This document shows positions 8,234 to 15,864 of a stretch of 64,000 nucleotides of DNA, one piece after another. Source of the DNA: Chloroflexota bacterium (GTDB lineage: Bacteria; Chloroflexota; UBA6077; FW602-bin22; JACPRP01); contig JAMCWX010000011.1 of assembly GCA_023480885.1 (NCBI GenBank), positions 1 through 64,000 on the forward strand. Direction: 5' to 3'. The position numbers and the translations under genes are program-made. How positions within the stretch are numbered: the stretch's first letter is position 1; each line of letters starts with the position of its first letter. The notes beneath the pieces are model-generated. The model was not told the DNA's origin, made no database searches, and saw only the letters and a list, made by a program, of their open reading frames with translations.

Positions 8234-8683
8234 CTAAACGACATTGACGGGCCCGCGCTGCGCAGGCGAAGCCGTCGTGACCTGTGTTTCCAGCAATTGT
8301 ATCGCGCCGGTGCTGCAAACGCGCAGACACTGGGGTGTGCCGTTTTCGCAGAGATCGCATTTGATAAGCCTGTCGTCGATCAGCCGGATGGCTTCGAATG
8401 GACAGGCATCAACGCAAGCGCCGCACTTCGTGCACGCTTCTTGCTTAACTCTGACGACGGCATCCTCGTCATAGTACAGCGCACCCTCAGAGCAGGCTTC
8501 GATGCATTTGGCTTTCTTGCACTGCTCGCAGACAGTTATCTTCTCTTTCCTTTTCCAGGGGTCTCTGCTTATGGCTATCGCCCCTTTATGCGGGTTGGCC
8601 ACTCCCAGCTTGGTGATGGAGCAGGCCATCGTGCACAGGCTGCAGCCCGTGCAAATCTTTGAGTTAGTCTTTATCTTCTTCAA
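8234..8683 (-). CDS. Polyferredoxin subunit linked to aldehyde ferredoxin oxidoreductase
   Basis: 149 aa, HycB/AorA/BamC-like. Four Cys-rich groups are visible: CTGCSLCTMAC at the N-terminus, CEQCKKAKCIEAC, CTKCGACVDACP, and CDLCENGTPQCLRVC, enough for up to four [4Fe-4S] clusters. Such subunits carry electrons to or from an AOR-family catalytic subunit. The AOR gene ends five bases upstream, so the pair is almost certainly co-translated. Known relatives include the small subunit of aryl aldehyde oxidoreductases and BamC of class II benzoyl-CoA reductase; sequence alone does not choose between them. Confidence 0.88.
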   Translation of the reverse strand: MKKIKTNSKICTGCSLCTMACSITKLGVANPHKGAIAISRDPWKRKEKITVCEQCKKAKCIEACSEGALYYDEDAVVRVKQEACTKCGACVDACPFEAIRLIDDRLIKCDLCENGTPQCLRVCSTGAIQLLETQVTTASPAQRGPVNVV

Positions 8684-8688
8684 GATAC

Positions 8689-10512
8689 CTACTCCAGTTC
8701 TAGCCTTCTCTCTTCGGTGGGGACGCCGTCAGTGGTCCATCCCCGAAGGGCGTAGTATCTTTGTAGTAGCTGGCTGAACTTCTCCCGATCTATCTTGTGC
8801 CCTTTGGCCACCCTCAGTGGCGCCGGATCATCGAAGAACCGCCTGGGCAGGGTATCGTACTTTCCGTCCACGCCCAGACGCGCGTTGATCAGCCGCTCCA
8901 GATCGACGATGCGCTTGCCAATCTCCATCAGATCGTCTTTGGACAGTTCCAGCCCCGTGCCATACTCGATCAGACGAGCGAAAGCGTCGTAGTCCAGCAT
9001 GTGCGGGCTGTTGAAGCCGTGGCAGACGAACTTGCAGAGACCCAGCGTGTCGACGGCGGCATAGATGTTCTCGTGGTAGTAGACCAGGTGCTCCTTGGTC
9101 TCATACGCGGTTGGATCTGGATGTATGGTGGTGCCGTAGATGCGGTTGAGCGCCTCTGGCGGCAGGCCAAGAATCTCGAGCGTCGGCCGATTGCGAAGGT
9201 GATCGGCGCCGCGGCCGGCGACGGCGATGCCCAGGGCAAAGCTGACGAGATAGCGCACGTCGTGGGAATCCGATTGGGGCAAGCCCTTGATCGCGATGAC
9301 GTAATCCTTCGTCTCTTCCCCCAGTAAACTGACAGCCCGTGTGCTTTCCGCCAGCGTGTTCCCGAAACCACGACGCTCGGTTATGTCGTGGAGAAGGGAC
9401 TTGACTAGCTCGGCATCGCCGAAGCGATATTCCCTTCCCGTTTGTTCCCTGGTTATTAAGCCGCGCTGATACAGCTCGATGGCCCACGAGATTATGGTGC
9501 CCGCCGAGGACGAATCCAGGCCCAGGTCGTTGCAGACGTTGTTGATATCCGCGGCGACATCTGCTCCTGACACCCCGCAGCCTGCGCCGAGGGTGCCGAA
9601 GGTCGAATAATCCGGTCCCTCGCCGCCGTGCTTATTGCGGTGTCTGCAGTGTACAGGGCAGGCGAAGCAAGAGAGCATTTTGTCCGCCTGTTTCTCGAAT
9701 TCTGAAGAAAGGAGGGAATCGTCGAAGGCGTTCTTCAGGCTGTTCTCCGTCCTGACAGTGCCAAGGACGTTGCTGACATCGTAGAGAATCGTGGTGCCGA
9801 CGCGTCCTAGAGTCTGCACCATTTTCGAGGTAAGCAAGAGGTCCTTGAGCTCGACGAGTGTTTCGAGAAATTGCTTGGCGTTGGCCAGTTGAATGTCCCG
9901 CGTGCCGTGGGCGACGATGGCCTTGAGGTTCTTGGAGCCCATCACGGCGCCGAGGCCGCCGCGGCCCGCGGTGTTCTTGACGCCGGTAAGGACAGCGGCA
10001 AAACGCACCAGGTGTTCTCCTGAGCGTCCGATGCAGGCGACTTCGATGTCGGAGCCGAGCTTCTCGCGCAGCTTTATCTGGGTCTCGTTTACGTTGAGGC
10101 CCCAAAGGCCCTCGGCGTCTCTTATCTCGATCCTACCATTCTCAAGGTAGAGATACACAGGGCTGTCGGCTTTGCCAGTGATTATGAGCCGGTCGAAACC
10201 AGAGTGGCGCATTTCCGCGCCGAAAAACCCTCCAACGTTCGCATCGGCGAAAATCAGCGATTCAGGCGACTTCGCGGAGAAGTTGGTTCTGCTGGCTGCT
10301 GGCGCAGGCGTGCCGGTAAGGAGGCCCGCGCCGACGATAAGTGGATTATCGGGCGATAGGGGGTCCATCTCCTTTGTCAGCAGCTTATAGAGATAGTACA
10401 TATTAAGGCCCCTGCCGCCCAGAAACTTGCGCACCAGTTGCTCTGGCGTTTGGTGAATCTCAATCCTCTTCGATGACAGATCTATCTCTGCCGTTGAGAA
10501 GTTCAAGTACAT
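8689..10512 (-). CDS. Aldehyde ferredoxin oxidoreductase family protein 1
   Basis: 607 aa, the usual length. Tungstopterin enzymes of this family oxidise aldehydes to acids, or in BamB reduce the aromatic ring of benzoyl-CoA. The N-terminal GGRGLNMYYLY and the LLTGTPAPAASRTN / GGFFGAEMRHSG segments form the pterin-binding AFOR_N domain. The [4Fe-4S] ligands are C282-x2-C285-x3-C289 (CFACPVHC), with the fourth in DTLGLC (Cys493). It is followed at once by its polyferredoxin. A second paralogue lies at 11970. Short-chain, aryl aldehyde or acid reduction are all possible; the benzoate-CoA ligase-like gene in the cluster favours an aromatic substrate. Confidence 0.9.
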   Translation of the reverse strand: MYLNFSTAEIDLSSKRIEIHQTPEQLVRKFLGGRGLNMYYLYKLLTKEMDPLSPDNPLIVGAGLLTGTPAPAASRTNFSAKSPESLIFADANVGGFFGAEMRHSGFDRLIITGKADSPVYLYLENGRIEIRDAEGLWGLNVNETQIKLREKLGSDIEVACIGRSGEHLVRFAAVLTGVKNTAGRGGLGAVMGSKNLKAIVAHGTRDIQLANAKQFLETLVELKDLLLTSKMVQTLGRVGTTILYDVSNVLGTVRTENSLKNAFDDSLLSSEFEKQADKMLSCFACPVHCRHRNKHGGEGPDYSTFGTLGAGCGVSGADVAADINNVCNDLGLDSSSAGTIISWAIELYQRGLITREQTGREYRFGDAELVKSLLHDITERRGFGNTLAESTRAVSLLGEETKDYVIAIKGLPQSDSHDVRYLVSFALGIAVAGRGADHLRNRPTLEILGLPPEALNRIYGTTIHPDPTAYETKEHLVYYHENIYAAVDTLGLCKFVCHGFNSPHMLDYDAFARLIEYGTGLELSKDDLMEIGKRIVDLERLINARLGVDGKYDTLPRRFFDDPAPLRVAKGHKIDREKFSQLLQRYYALRGWTTDGVPTEERRLELE

Positions 10513-10585
10513 GTGTTTATCGGTCCTTTGTGATGCATCGAGGCAAGCGGGATGTTCGCGGGACGCGCCTACCGGTGTGAAGAGG

Positions 10586-11944
10586 CTACATCTCCGTTAA
10601 GGCTACTAGCCGCTTGTATCTTCTATCCAAATCCCGTTGAATCTCGTCGATCTCTGCGCGATTGAGATGCGAGTATTTGCCAACCAGCCTGAGGTATTGT
10701 TCTACTGGCTTCGGGAAAGGCACCTCTCTATTGATCTTGAATTTGCCGTGATCGGCTTCCCAAAGGGGGAAGAAGTTGGTCTCCACTGCCATCCTGGAAA
10801 CCTCGATGGTCTTGTCCGTGGGAAACCTCCATCCTGTCGGGCACGGAGAGAACAGATGAATATAAGAGAGACCATCCTTGATCTCCATCGCCCGCTTCAG
10901 CTTAGCATAGTAGTCGTCGAGATAGGCAGCGTTGGCCGTGGCCACGTAAGGGATATCGTGCATAGCCATAATCAGGGCAACGTCTTTCTTGTGTTGAGGC
11001 TTTCCCCGTCGCTGGGCTCCCACTGGCGTAGTGGTAGTCCAGGCGCCGCGCGGCGTCGTGCCACTTCGCTGTATCCCCGTGTTCATGTATCCTTCGTTGT
11101 CATAGCAGATGTAAATAATGTTTTCCCCTCGCTCGGCCGCGGCTGATAGCGACTGGAAGCCAACGTCCGCGGTTCCGCCATCGCCAGCGAAGCAGACCGC
11201 GTGGAATTCCTTTCCGATCTGATCGTAATATCGCTTCGTGCCAGTGATCATCGACGCGTAGTTGTCCAGCAAGGAATGGTAGGTCGGAACCTTGGCGCCA
11301 GTGGTCGGGCCGTACCCGACGAAGCCGGTCCCGGCGATGCAACTGGGGCCGCTGGCGAAGACCACGTTGCGCCCCAACGTCTTCAAGGTGAAGCGAACCA
11401 ACAACTCGGCGTTGCAACCCAGGCAGGCAGATAGTCCAGGCGAGACGAGGTCTTCCCTGTCGTACAACGTATCGACGAGTGGCACAACATTCACGTCTTC
11501 CAACGCGCCGGTTGCGCAAGCCTTCACGCACTCAGGATCTCCATCGCAGAAGTCGCACTTCGTGACCTTTGCGTCGCGCGACGAGTAATGCATCCCGCCG
11601 TAGGGGCAGGCCAGCGCGCACATTGCGCAGCCGACGCACTTCTCTTCTCTGACGGAGACGATGCCCGTGTCTGCGTTCTTTACGATAGCTCCCGTCGGGC
11701 AAACTTCGAGGCATCTCGGCCTCGCGCACTGAAGGCAGGTGACGGGGCTGAACGAATTGACGCTGGACGAAACAACGCGGATGCGCGATTGCGAGAGGTC
11801 ATAAGTCCCGCTCTTCGCCGCCGCGCAAGCCAGCTCGCACGACCGACAGCCAGTACACCTCTTGTCGTATAATCCCAGGATGCGCTGGGCCTTCCTCGTG
11901 GTCTGCGCTCTAACTTCGGGCTCGAGCGCACTCGCAACAGACAT
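10586..11944 (-). CDS. Polyferredoxin-PorB fusion: 2-oxoacid:ferredoxin oxidoreductase beta subunit
   Basis: 452 aa from the ATG at 11944, which lies just after the AOR-2 stop; the longer track ORF overlaps that gene and is unlikely. Residues about 15-165 are a HycB/AOR-type polyferredoxin (CTGCRSCELAC, CLQCARPRCLEVC, CVGCAMCALACP, CDFCDGDPECVKAC). Residues about 185-450 are a thiamine-diphosphate PorB domain with CLGC, GDGGTADVGFQSL (near 255) and YDNEGYMNTG, the Mg-TPP motif. An ordinary PorB is about 290-330 aa with no ferredoxin domain. The fused domain resembles the partner of AOR and sits between two AOR genes, so it may wire the 2-oxoacid oxidase to AOR directly. Confidence 0.88.
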   Translation of the reverse strand: MSVASALEPEVRAQTTRKAQRILGLYDKRCTGCRSCELACAAAKSGTYDLSQSRIRVVSSSVNSFSPVTCLQCARPRCLEVCPTGAIVKNADTGIVSVREEKCVGCAMCALACPYGGMHYSSRDAKVTKCDFCDGDPECVKACATGALEDVNVVPLVDTLYDREDLVSPGLSACLGCNAELLVRFTLKTLGRNVVFASGPSCIAGTGFVGYGPTTGAKVPTYHSLLDNYASMITGTKRYYDQIGKEFHAVCFAGDGGTADVGFQSLSAAAERGENIIYICYDNEGYMNTGIQRSGTTPRGAWTTTTPVGAQRRGKPQHKKDVALIMAMHDIPYVATANAAYLDDYYAKLKRAMEIKDGLSYIHLFSPCPTGWRFPTDKTIEVSRMAVETNFFPLWEADHGKFKINREVPFPKPVEQYLRLVGKYSHLNRAEIDEIQRDLDRRYKRLVALTEM

Positions 11945-11969
11945 TCCTACCACCCCGTTTCGTTCGTGA

Positions 11970-13676
11970 TCATAGGCCCAACACGTCCCATCCCCTGGAC
12001 TGATAGTAACTCTGCAGGTGGTTGCTGACAGATGTGAGCCTGCCTGCTGATGGGCCATCCTGCAGTGGTTGTTCCATACGCGCTGGTAGCCTGTCCTTGG
12101 CGTCCGTGCCTGCCTTCAGCGCAAAAGCCCTTTCGAGGTTCCATATCCTCTCTCCCGCCAGCAAGAGGCCGTCCGCGTCATAGTCGACTCCAGTCGCGGC
12201 GGTGAGCAACTGTGCCGCGTCTTCAAGCGGTATGGCGAAAGAGACGAGAGGGCAAACGCCGGCGGAGCCCATCGCGGCGGCCAGGTCTTGCGCCTGCTTC
12301 ACCGCCGCGGCTAGCGGCCTATCCCAGAGGCGCAGTCCAAGGGCCAGATGGTCGTCGCCACTCAGCGAAGTCGCGTAGTGGAGCGCGAGCGCCTCGTTTC
12401 CTCGGGGATCGTACGCGGCGAGGGCGTGCTCTCTGACGCCGATGGCAGTGTCTGGATTTCCGAAGGCATTTGCCACGTGGTGGCCGCCTTTCGCAAGGAT
12501 GCGCCCGAAGCCTTCCTGGCGACTGATCTCGTGGACGAGCTGGACCATCGCCGTTGCGTCGCCGAACCTCAGTTCCCGTCCCGCGTCCTTCGCAGAAATT
12601 GCGCCGCTTTCAGCCAGTTCCATTGCCACGGCAATCGCCGATCCTGTCTCAACCGGATCGAGGCCATACTCATAACAGAGATGCGCGGCCTGTGATATAG
12701 CGGAGAGATCGTCGATGCCGCAGTTAGACCCCAGCGCCCAGAGATGCTCAATCTCTGTGCCTCTGCCATTGCCACGCGTATGCCTTCCGCAGCCTATGGG
12801 ACAGGCGAAGCACGCGAACCTCCTGAGAAGCAGGCTGTCCGCGACAGCTTCACCACTTATCTTAGAAGCTGCGGCGAACGTTCCGCGTCGAAAGTTCTCG
12901 GTTGGCAGCAGTCCTCTATCGTTGATGGGCTGGACGAGGGCGCCCGTGCCGTACGCGGCGAACCTCGTACTGGTGAGGTGCTCGCTCTGGATTCGCTTCA
13001 GCGCACGTCGCATCGCCGCGCGGAAGCGGTCACGGTCGGCCACGGCAACTGCCTCGGCCCCTTTGATGGCGACGGCCTTGAGGTTCTTAGAGCCCATCAC
13101 TGCCCCGAGTCCAGCGCCGCCTGCGCTCCAGAGCCCGCTATCGGAGATGCTGGCGACCGGCGTCTGCACTTCGCCAGCCGGGCCGATGCAAAGGACGTGC
13201 GCTCCCTCTGCGATTTGTTTCGAGATGGACTGCTGGGCGTCGCCAGTGGTCTTGCCCCAGAGGCCGTCGGCCGGGCGAATCTCGATCTTGTCGTTTTCAA
13301 TCCAGACATACACAGGGTTGTTTGCTTTGCCCTGGATCAATATCGCGTCGTAGCCGGCCTGCTTTATCGCGGCGCCGAAGTGGCCGCCGGCGTTTTGGCA
13401 GGAGATCCTCTTAGTAAGGGGGGACTTGCCGACGACTTGATAACGGGAGCCAGCGGGCGCGGCCGTGCCGGCGAGAGGGCCGGCGGCGATTACCAGCTTG
13501 TTTTGTGGGGCCAGCGGGTTTACGTTGGGTTCCAGTTCCTTGAACAGGTAGCCAGCAGCCAGGCCACGACCGCCGATGCACGCTTGCGCGACGTCGGGAT
13601 CAAGCGCCTCGGGGGTAGCTGAGGCGCCATCCAGGTCGATTCGCAGTACTTTACCTTGCCATCCTTGCATTGTCAT
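11970..13676 (-). CDS. Aldehyde ferredoxin oxidoreductase family protein 2
   Basis: 568 aa, paralogous to the 8689 gene but clearly diverged. GGRGLAAGYLF and GPLAGTAAPAGSRYQ begin the pterin-binding domain; HFGAAIKQAGYDAILIQG follows; the cluster motif is C289-x2-C-x3-C (CFACPIGC), and GAVMGSKNLKA is conserved. The C-terminal cluster region has SAGVCPLVSF in place of the DxxGLC of copy 1. It lacks its own small ferredoxin gene, but the adjacent downstream gene (25 bases away) begins with an equivalent ferredoxin domain fused to PorB. Substrate unknown. Confidence 0.88.
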   Translation of the reverse strand: MTMQGWQGKVLRIDLDGASATPEALDPDVAQACIGGRGLAAGYLFKELEPNVNPLAPQNKLVIAAGPLAGTAAPAGSRYQVVGKSPLTKRISCQNAGGHFGAAIKQAGYDAILIQGKANNPVYVWIENDKIEIRPADGLWGKTTGDAQQSISKQIAEGAHVLCIGPAGEVQTPVASISDSGLWSAGGAGLGAVMGSKNLKAVAIKGAEAVAVADRDRFRAAMRRALKRIQSEHLTSTRFAAYGTGALVQPINDRGLLPTENFRRGTFAAASKISGEAVADSLLLRRFACFACPIGCGRHTRGNGRGTEIEHLWALGSNCGIDDLSAISQAAHLCYEYGLDPVETGSAIAVAMELAESGAISAKDAGRELRFGDATAMVQLVHEISRQEGFGRILAKGGHHVANAFGNPDTAIGVREHALAAYDPRGNEALALHYATSLSGDDHLALGLRLWDRPLAAAVKQAQDLAAAMGSAGVCPLVSFAIPLEDAAQLLTAATGVDYDADGLLLAGERIWNLERAFALKAGTDAKDRLPARMEQPLQDGPSAGRLTSVSNHLQSYYQSRGWDVLGL

Positions 13677-13685
13677 CTATCCAAT

Positions 13686-14915
13686 TCACTCTTCTTCGAG
13701 CCCTAACCAGGTGATTTCCTGGTGTGCCAGGCCATTCGCCGAATCGTCGACGATGGCGATGGCCCGAGCGTAATGTTCCATGGTAATATCGGAGCCGCCG
13801 AGCCCATCGATGAACCCTACGGTAGCCGGTGGCTTCGGCACCCCCAGCATCGCCGAGCGCAGCTCCATAAAAAGAACGCCGGTTCCCCAGCCAAAGCAAA
13901 CGTTCTTATCCATAACGCCGACAGACCTAACGTTTCGCAGCGCTTCGACTAACTCCTCACGCGGGAAAGGCCGCAGCGCGCGAACCTTCACCAGGCCGAT
14001 TTTCTTGCCTTCGTCTCTGGCCCGATCAACTGCCACTCGCGCAGTCCCTACCGGACTTCCTATCCCAACAATGGCGATCTCCGCGTCGTCCATGCGATAT
14101 TTCTCTATCAGTCCACCGTAGCCTCTGCCGAACAGGCTCGCGAACTCCTGGTCGACATCCGCGATCACCTGTTTGGCCCTTTGCAGCGCCTGAAGATGCT
14201 TATAGCGATACTCCATGAATAGCTCGTTCGGCGTCAGTGGATCTATGGACATCGGGTTGTCCGGATCGAGTATCTGGTGGGTGGGCCGGTAGGGTGGCAG
14301 GAACTCGTCGACGATCTCTTGAGGGGGGATCTCCACCCTATCCGCCATATGCGAAAGGTAGAATCCGTCGTAGCAAACGTTCACTGGCAGCAGCACGTCT
14401 GGATGCTCGGCGATTTTGTAGGCCATGATCACAGTGTCCAGGATTTCCTGGTTGTCCTCGACGAATAGCTGGATCCAACCGGCGTCGCGAACGTTGATGG
14501 CGTCCTGATGTCCGCCCCAGACGCACTGCGGCGAGATTCCATCTCGCGTCGCGATGCCCATAACTATGGGCAGGCGAATCGTCGGGGTACGGTTGTAAGG
14601 CTCGTACATTAACGCGAGCCCCTGGCCGGAAGTGGCTGTGAACGTGCGAGCGCCGGCGAGGGAAGCGCCGTGCAGAACGCTGAGTGAGGAGTGCTCGCTC
14701 TCCACCTCTACGAAGTCTGCTTTCAAAGCGCCGTCGGCGACGAACTGCGATAGATACTCCACCAGGGGCGTTTGGGGCGTGATGGGATAGGCGGCCAGCA
14801 CCTGGACGCGGCTGAGCAGCGCGCCATACGCCGCAGCCTTGTTGCCATCCATCACGGTGACCTTCCCGACTCCGCGTGCAGCGTTGGATGTATGCTTAAC
14901 TTGCTCAGTTACCAT
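13686..14915 (-). CDS. porA: 2-oxoacid:ferredoxin oxidoreductase alpha subunit
   Basis: 409 aa. The alpha subunit of pyruvate/2-ketoacid:ferredoxin oxidoreductase contributes the second half of the TPP site. VTVMDGNKAAAYGALLSRVQV and AAYPITPQTPLVEYLSQF near the N-terminus, ATSGQGLALMYE, and the C-terminal transketolase-like domain (MDKNVCFGWGTG) are diagnostic. The ATG at 14915 sits six bases after GAGGA and is preferred to the TTG at 14921. Ten bases separate it from the downstream AOR-2 gene. The order gamma-delta-alpha-AOR-beta, with an AOR inserted between alpha and beta, is unusual. Pyruvate, branched-chain, indolepyruvate-like or phenylglyoxylate substrates are all conceivable. Confidence 0.9.
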   Translation of the reverse strand: MVTEQVKHTSNAARGVGKVTVMDGNKAAAYGALLSRVQVLAAYPITPQTPLVEYLSQFVADGALKADFVEVESEHSSLSVLHGASLAGARTFTATSGQGLALMYEPYNRTPTIRLPIVMGIATRDGISPQCVWGGHQDAINVRDAGWIQLFVEDNQEILDTVIMAYKIAEHPDVLLPVNVCYDGFYLSHMADRVEIPPQEIVDEFLPPYRPTHQILDPDNPMSIDPLTPNELFMEYRYKHLQALQRAKQVIADVDQEFASLFGRGYGGLIEKYRMDDAEIAIVGIGSPVGTARVAVDRARDEGKKIGLVKVRALRPFPREELVEALRNVRSVGVMDKNVCFGWGTGVLFMELRSAMLGVPKPPATVGFIDGLGGSDITMEHYARAIAIVDDSANGLAHQEITWLGLEEE

Positions 14916-14940
14916 TACCAATCCTCATCGGTCGGGCATC

Positions 14941-15210
14941 CTACTCGCGCGTCTCTTCGGCCATCCTGATGGCGCGAGCGGGACATTCAGTGGCGCAAAG
15001 CCCGCAGCCTTTACAAAAGTCTAGATTCGTCTCGTAGTGAGTTGCCAGGGCGTGGCGTGAGTTGGTGGGACAAACCAGCCAGCACGCACCGCACTTGCGG
15101 CATTTGTCTCTATTGGTGACTGGCCGTTGATAGCGCCAGTCACCAGTGTTGACGACATACAGGTCTTTCCCGATTGGCGTAATGTAATCGACTTTGAACT
15201 TGATGCTCAC
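14941..15210 (-). CDS. porD: 2-oxoacid:ferredoxin oxidoreductase delta (ferredoxin) subunit
   Basis: 89 aa two-cluster ferredoxin. CRKCGACWLVCP and CKGCGLCATECP are the [4Fe-4S] motifs; the N-terminal half (DWRYQRPVTN) is typical of PorD. It moves electrons from the TPP site to the external carrier. The start overlaps the gamma gene's stop by four bases (ATGA), and the alpha gene begins 25 bases downstream. Confidence 0.9.
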   Translation of the reverse strand: MSIKFKVDYITPIGKDLYVVNTGDWRYQRPVTNRDKCRKCGACWLVCPTNSRHALATHYETNLDFCKGCGLCATECPARAIRMAEETRE

Positions 15211-15779
15211 AGAGTCACCAGCTCTCTAACTTGGACGGCTTCGTACGCCGCCCGCGCAGCCTTGACGTTCCCTTCAAGCAGCTTGGGATTCAAGAATAGC
15301 TCGAAGCTTCTTACGATGGAGTCCAGCTTCACCCATCCTGTGGTCGCAGCGAAGGCGCCCAGCATCGACGTATTAGTTATGGGAACGCCGATGCACTCTA
15401 TCGCAATCTTCGTGGCATCGACGATGCCCACCTTATTCACAGATTCAGGCATAGATTCAGGAAGGTCGATCTGGTCGATTGCTTTCCTGTCGTTCAGGAC
15501 GGCGATGCGCTCCCCTTTGAGGCCGTCGAAAACCTTTACGGCAGAGCGCAGTGTAGGGTCCACGACGATGACGCAGTCCGGGGAATAGACCTGAGTTTTC
15601 TCCCGTATCGGCCTGTCGTCGAAGCGTACGAAAGCAGAGAGGGGCGCGCCCCTGCGTTCGAATCCGAAGAACGGCATAGAGTTTCCGTATTTGCCCTCGA
15701 TGACGAAGGCGTTGACGAGGATTTGCGAGGCGATCACCGCCCCTTGCCCTCCCCTGCCGTGCAGCCTTATCTCTTTCAT
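15207..15779 (-). CDS. porC: 2-oxoacid:ferredoxin oxidoreductase gamma subunit
   Basis: 190 aa from the ATG at 15779, where MKEIRLHGRGGQGAVIASQ is the canonical PorC N-terminus; GAGGTC lies upstream and the 213-aa track ORF adds 23 unlikely residues. The domain binds the CoA/TPP interface of the complex. Conserved segments include FFGFERRGAPLSAFVRF and VIVDPTL. It opens the gamma-delta-alpha run that is then interrupted by AOR-2 before the fused beta subunit. Confidence 0.9.
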   Translation of the reverse strand: MKEIRLHGRGGQGAVIASQILVNAFVIEGKYGNSMPFFGFERRGAPLSAFVRFDDRPIREKTQVYSPDCVIVVDPTLRSAVKVFDGLKGERIAVLNDRKAIDQIDLPESMPESVNKVGIVDATKIAIECIGVPITNTSMLGAFAATTGWVKLDSIVRSFELFLNPKLLEGNVKAARAAYEAVQVRELVTL

Positions 15780-15864
15780 TGTCCAGACCTCGTCTAAGAG
15801 GTATCCTGCTATATAGCTTAGCGGCGACCCAGCGAGCCGCCCCCACAAACCTTAGTCAGCTTAA

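Noticed and set aside
6723-8360. 545-aa version of the ACS alpha subunit
   Set aside because: The first 81 codons read through a dispersed repeat; the ATG at 8117 has a strong RBS and gives the family's usual N-terminus.
15656-15665. tRNA T-arm-like GTTCGAATCC
   Set aside because: It lies inside porC and no acceptor stem or cloverleaf can be drawn around it.
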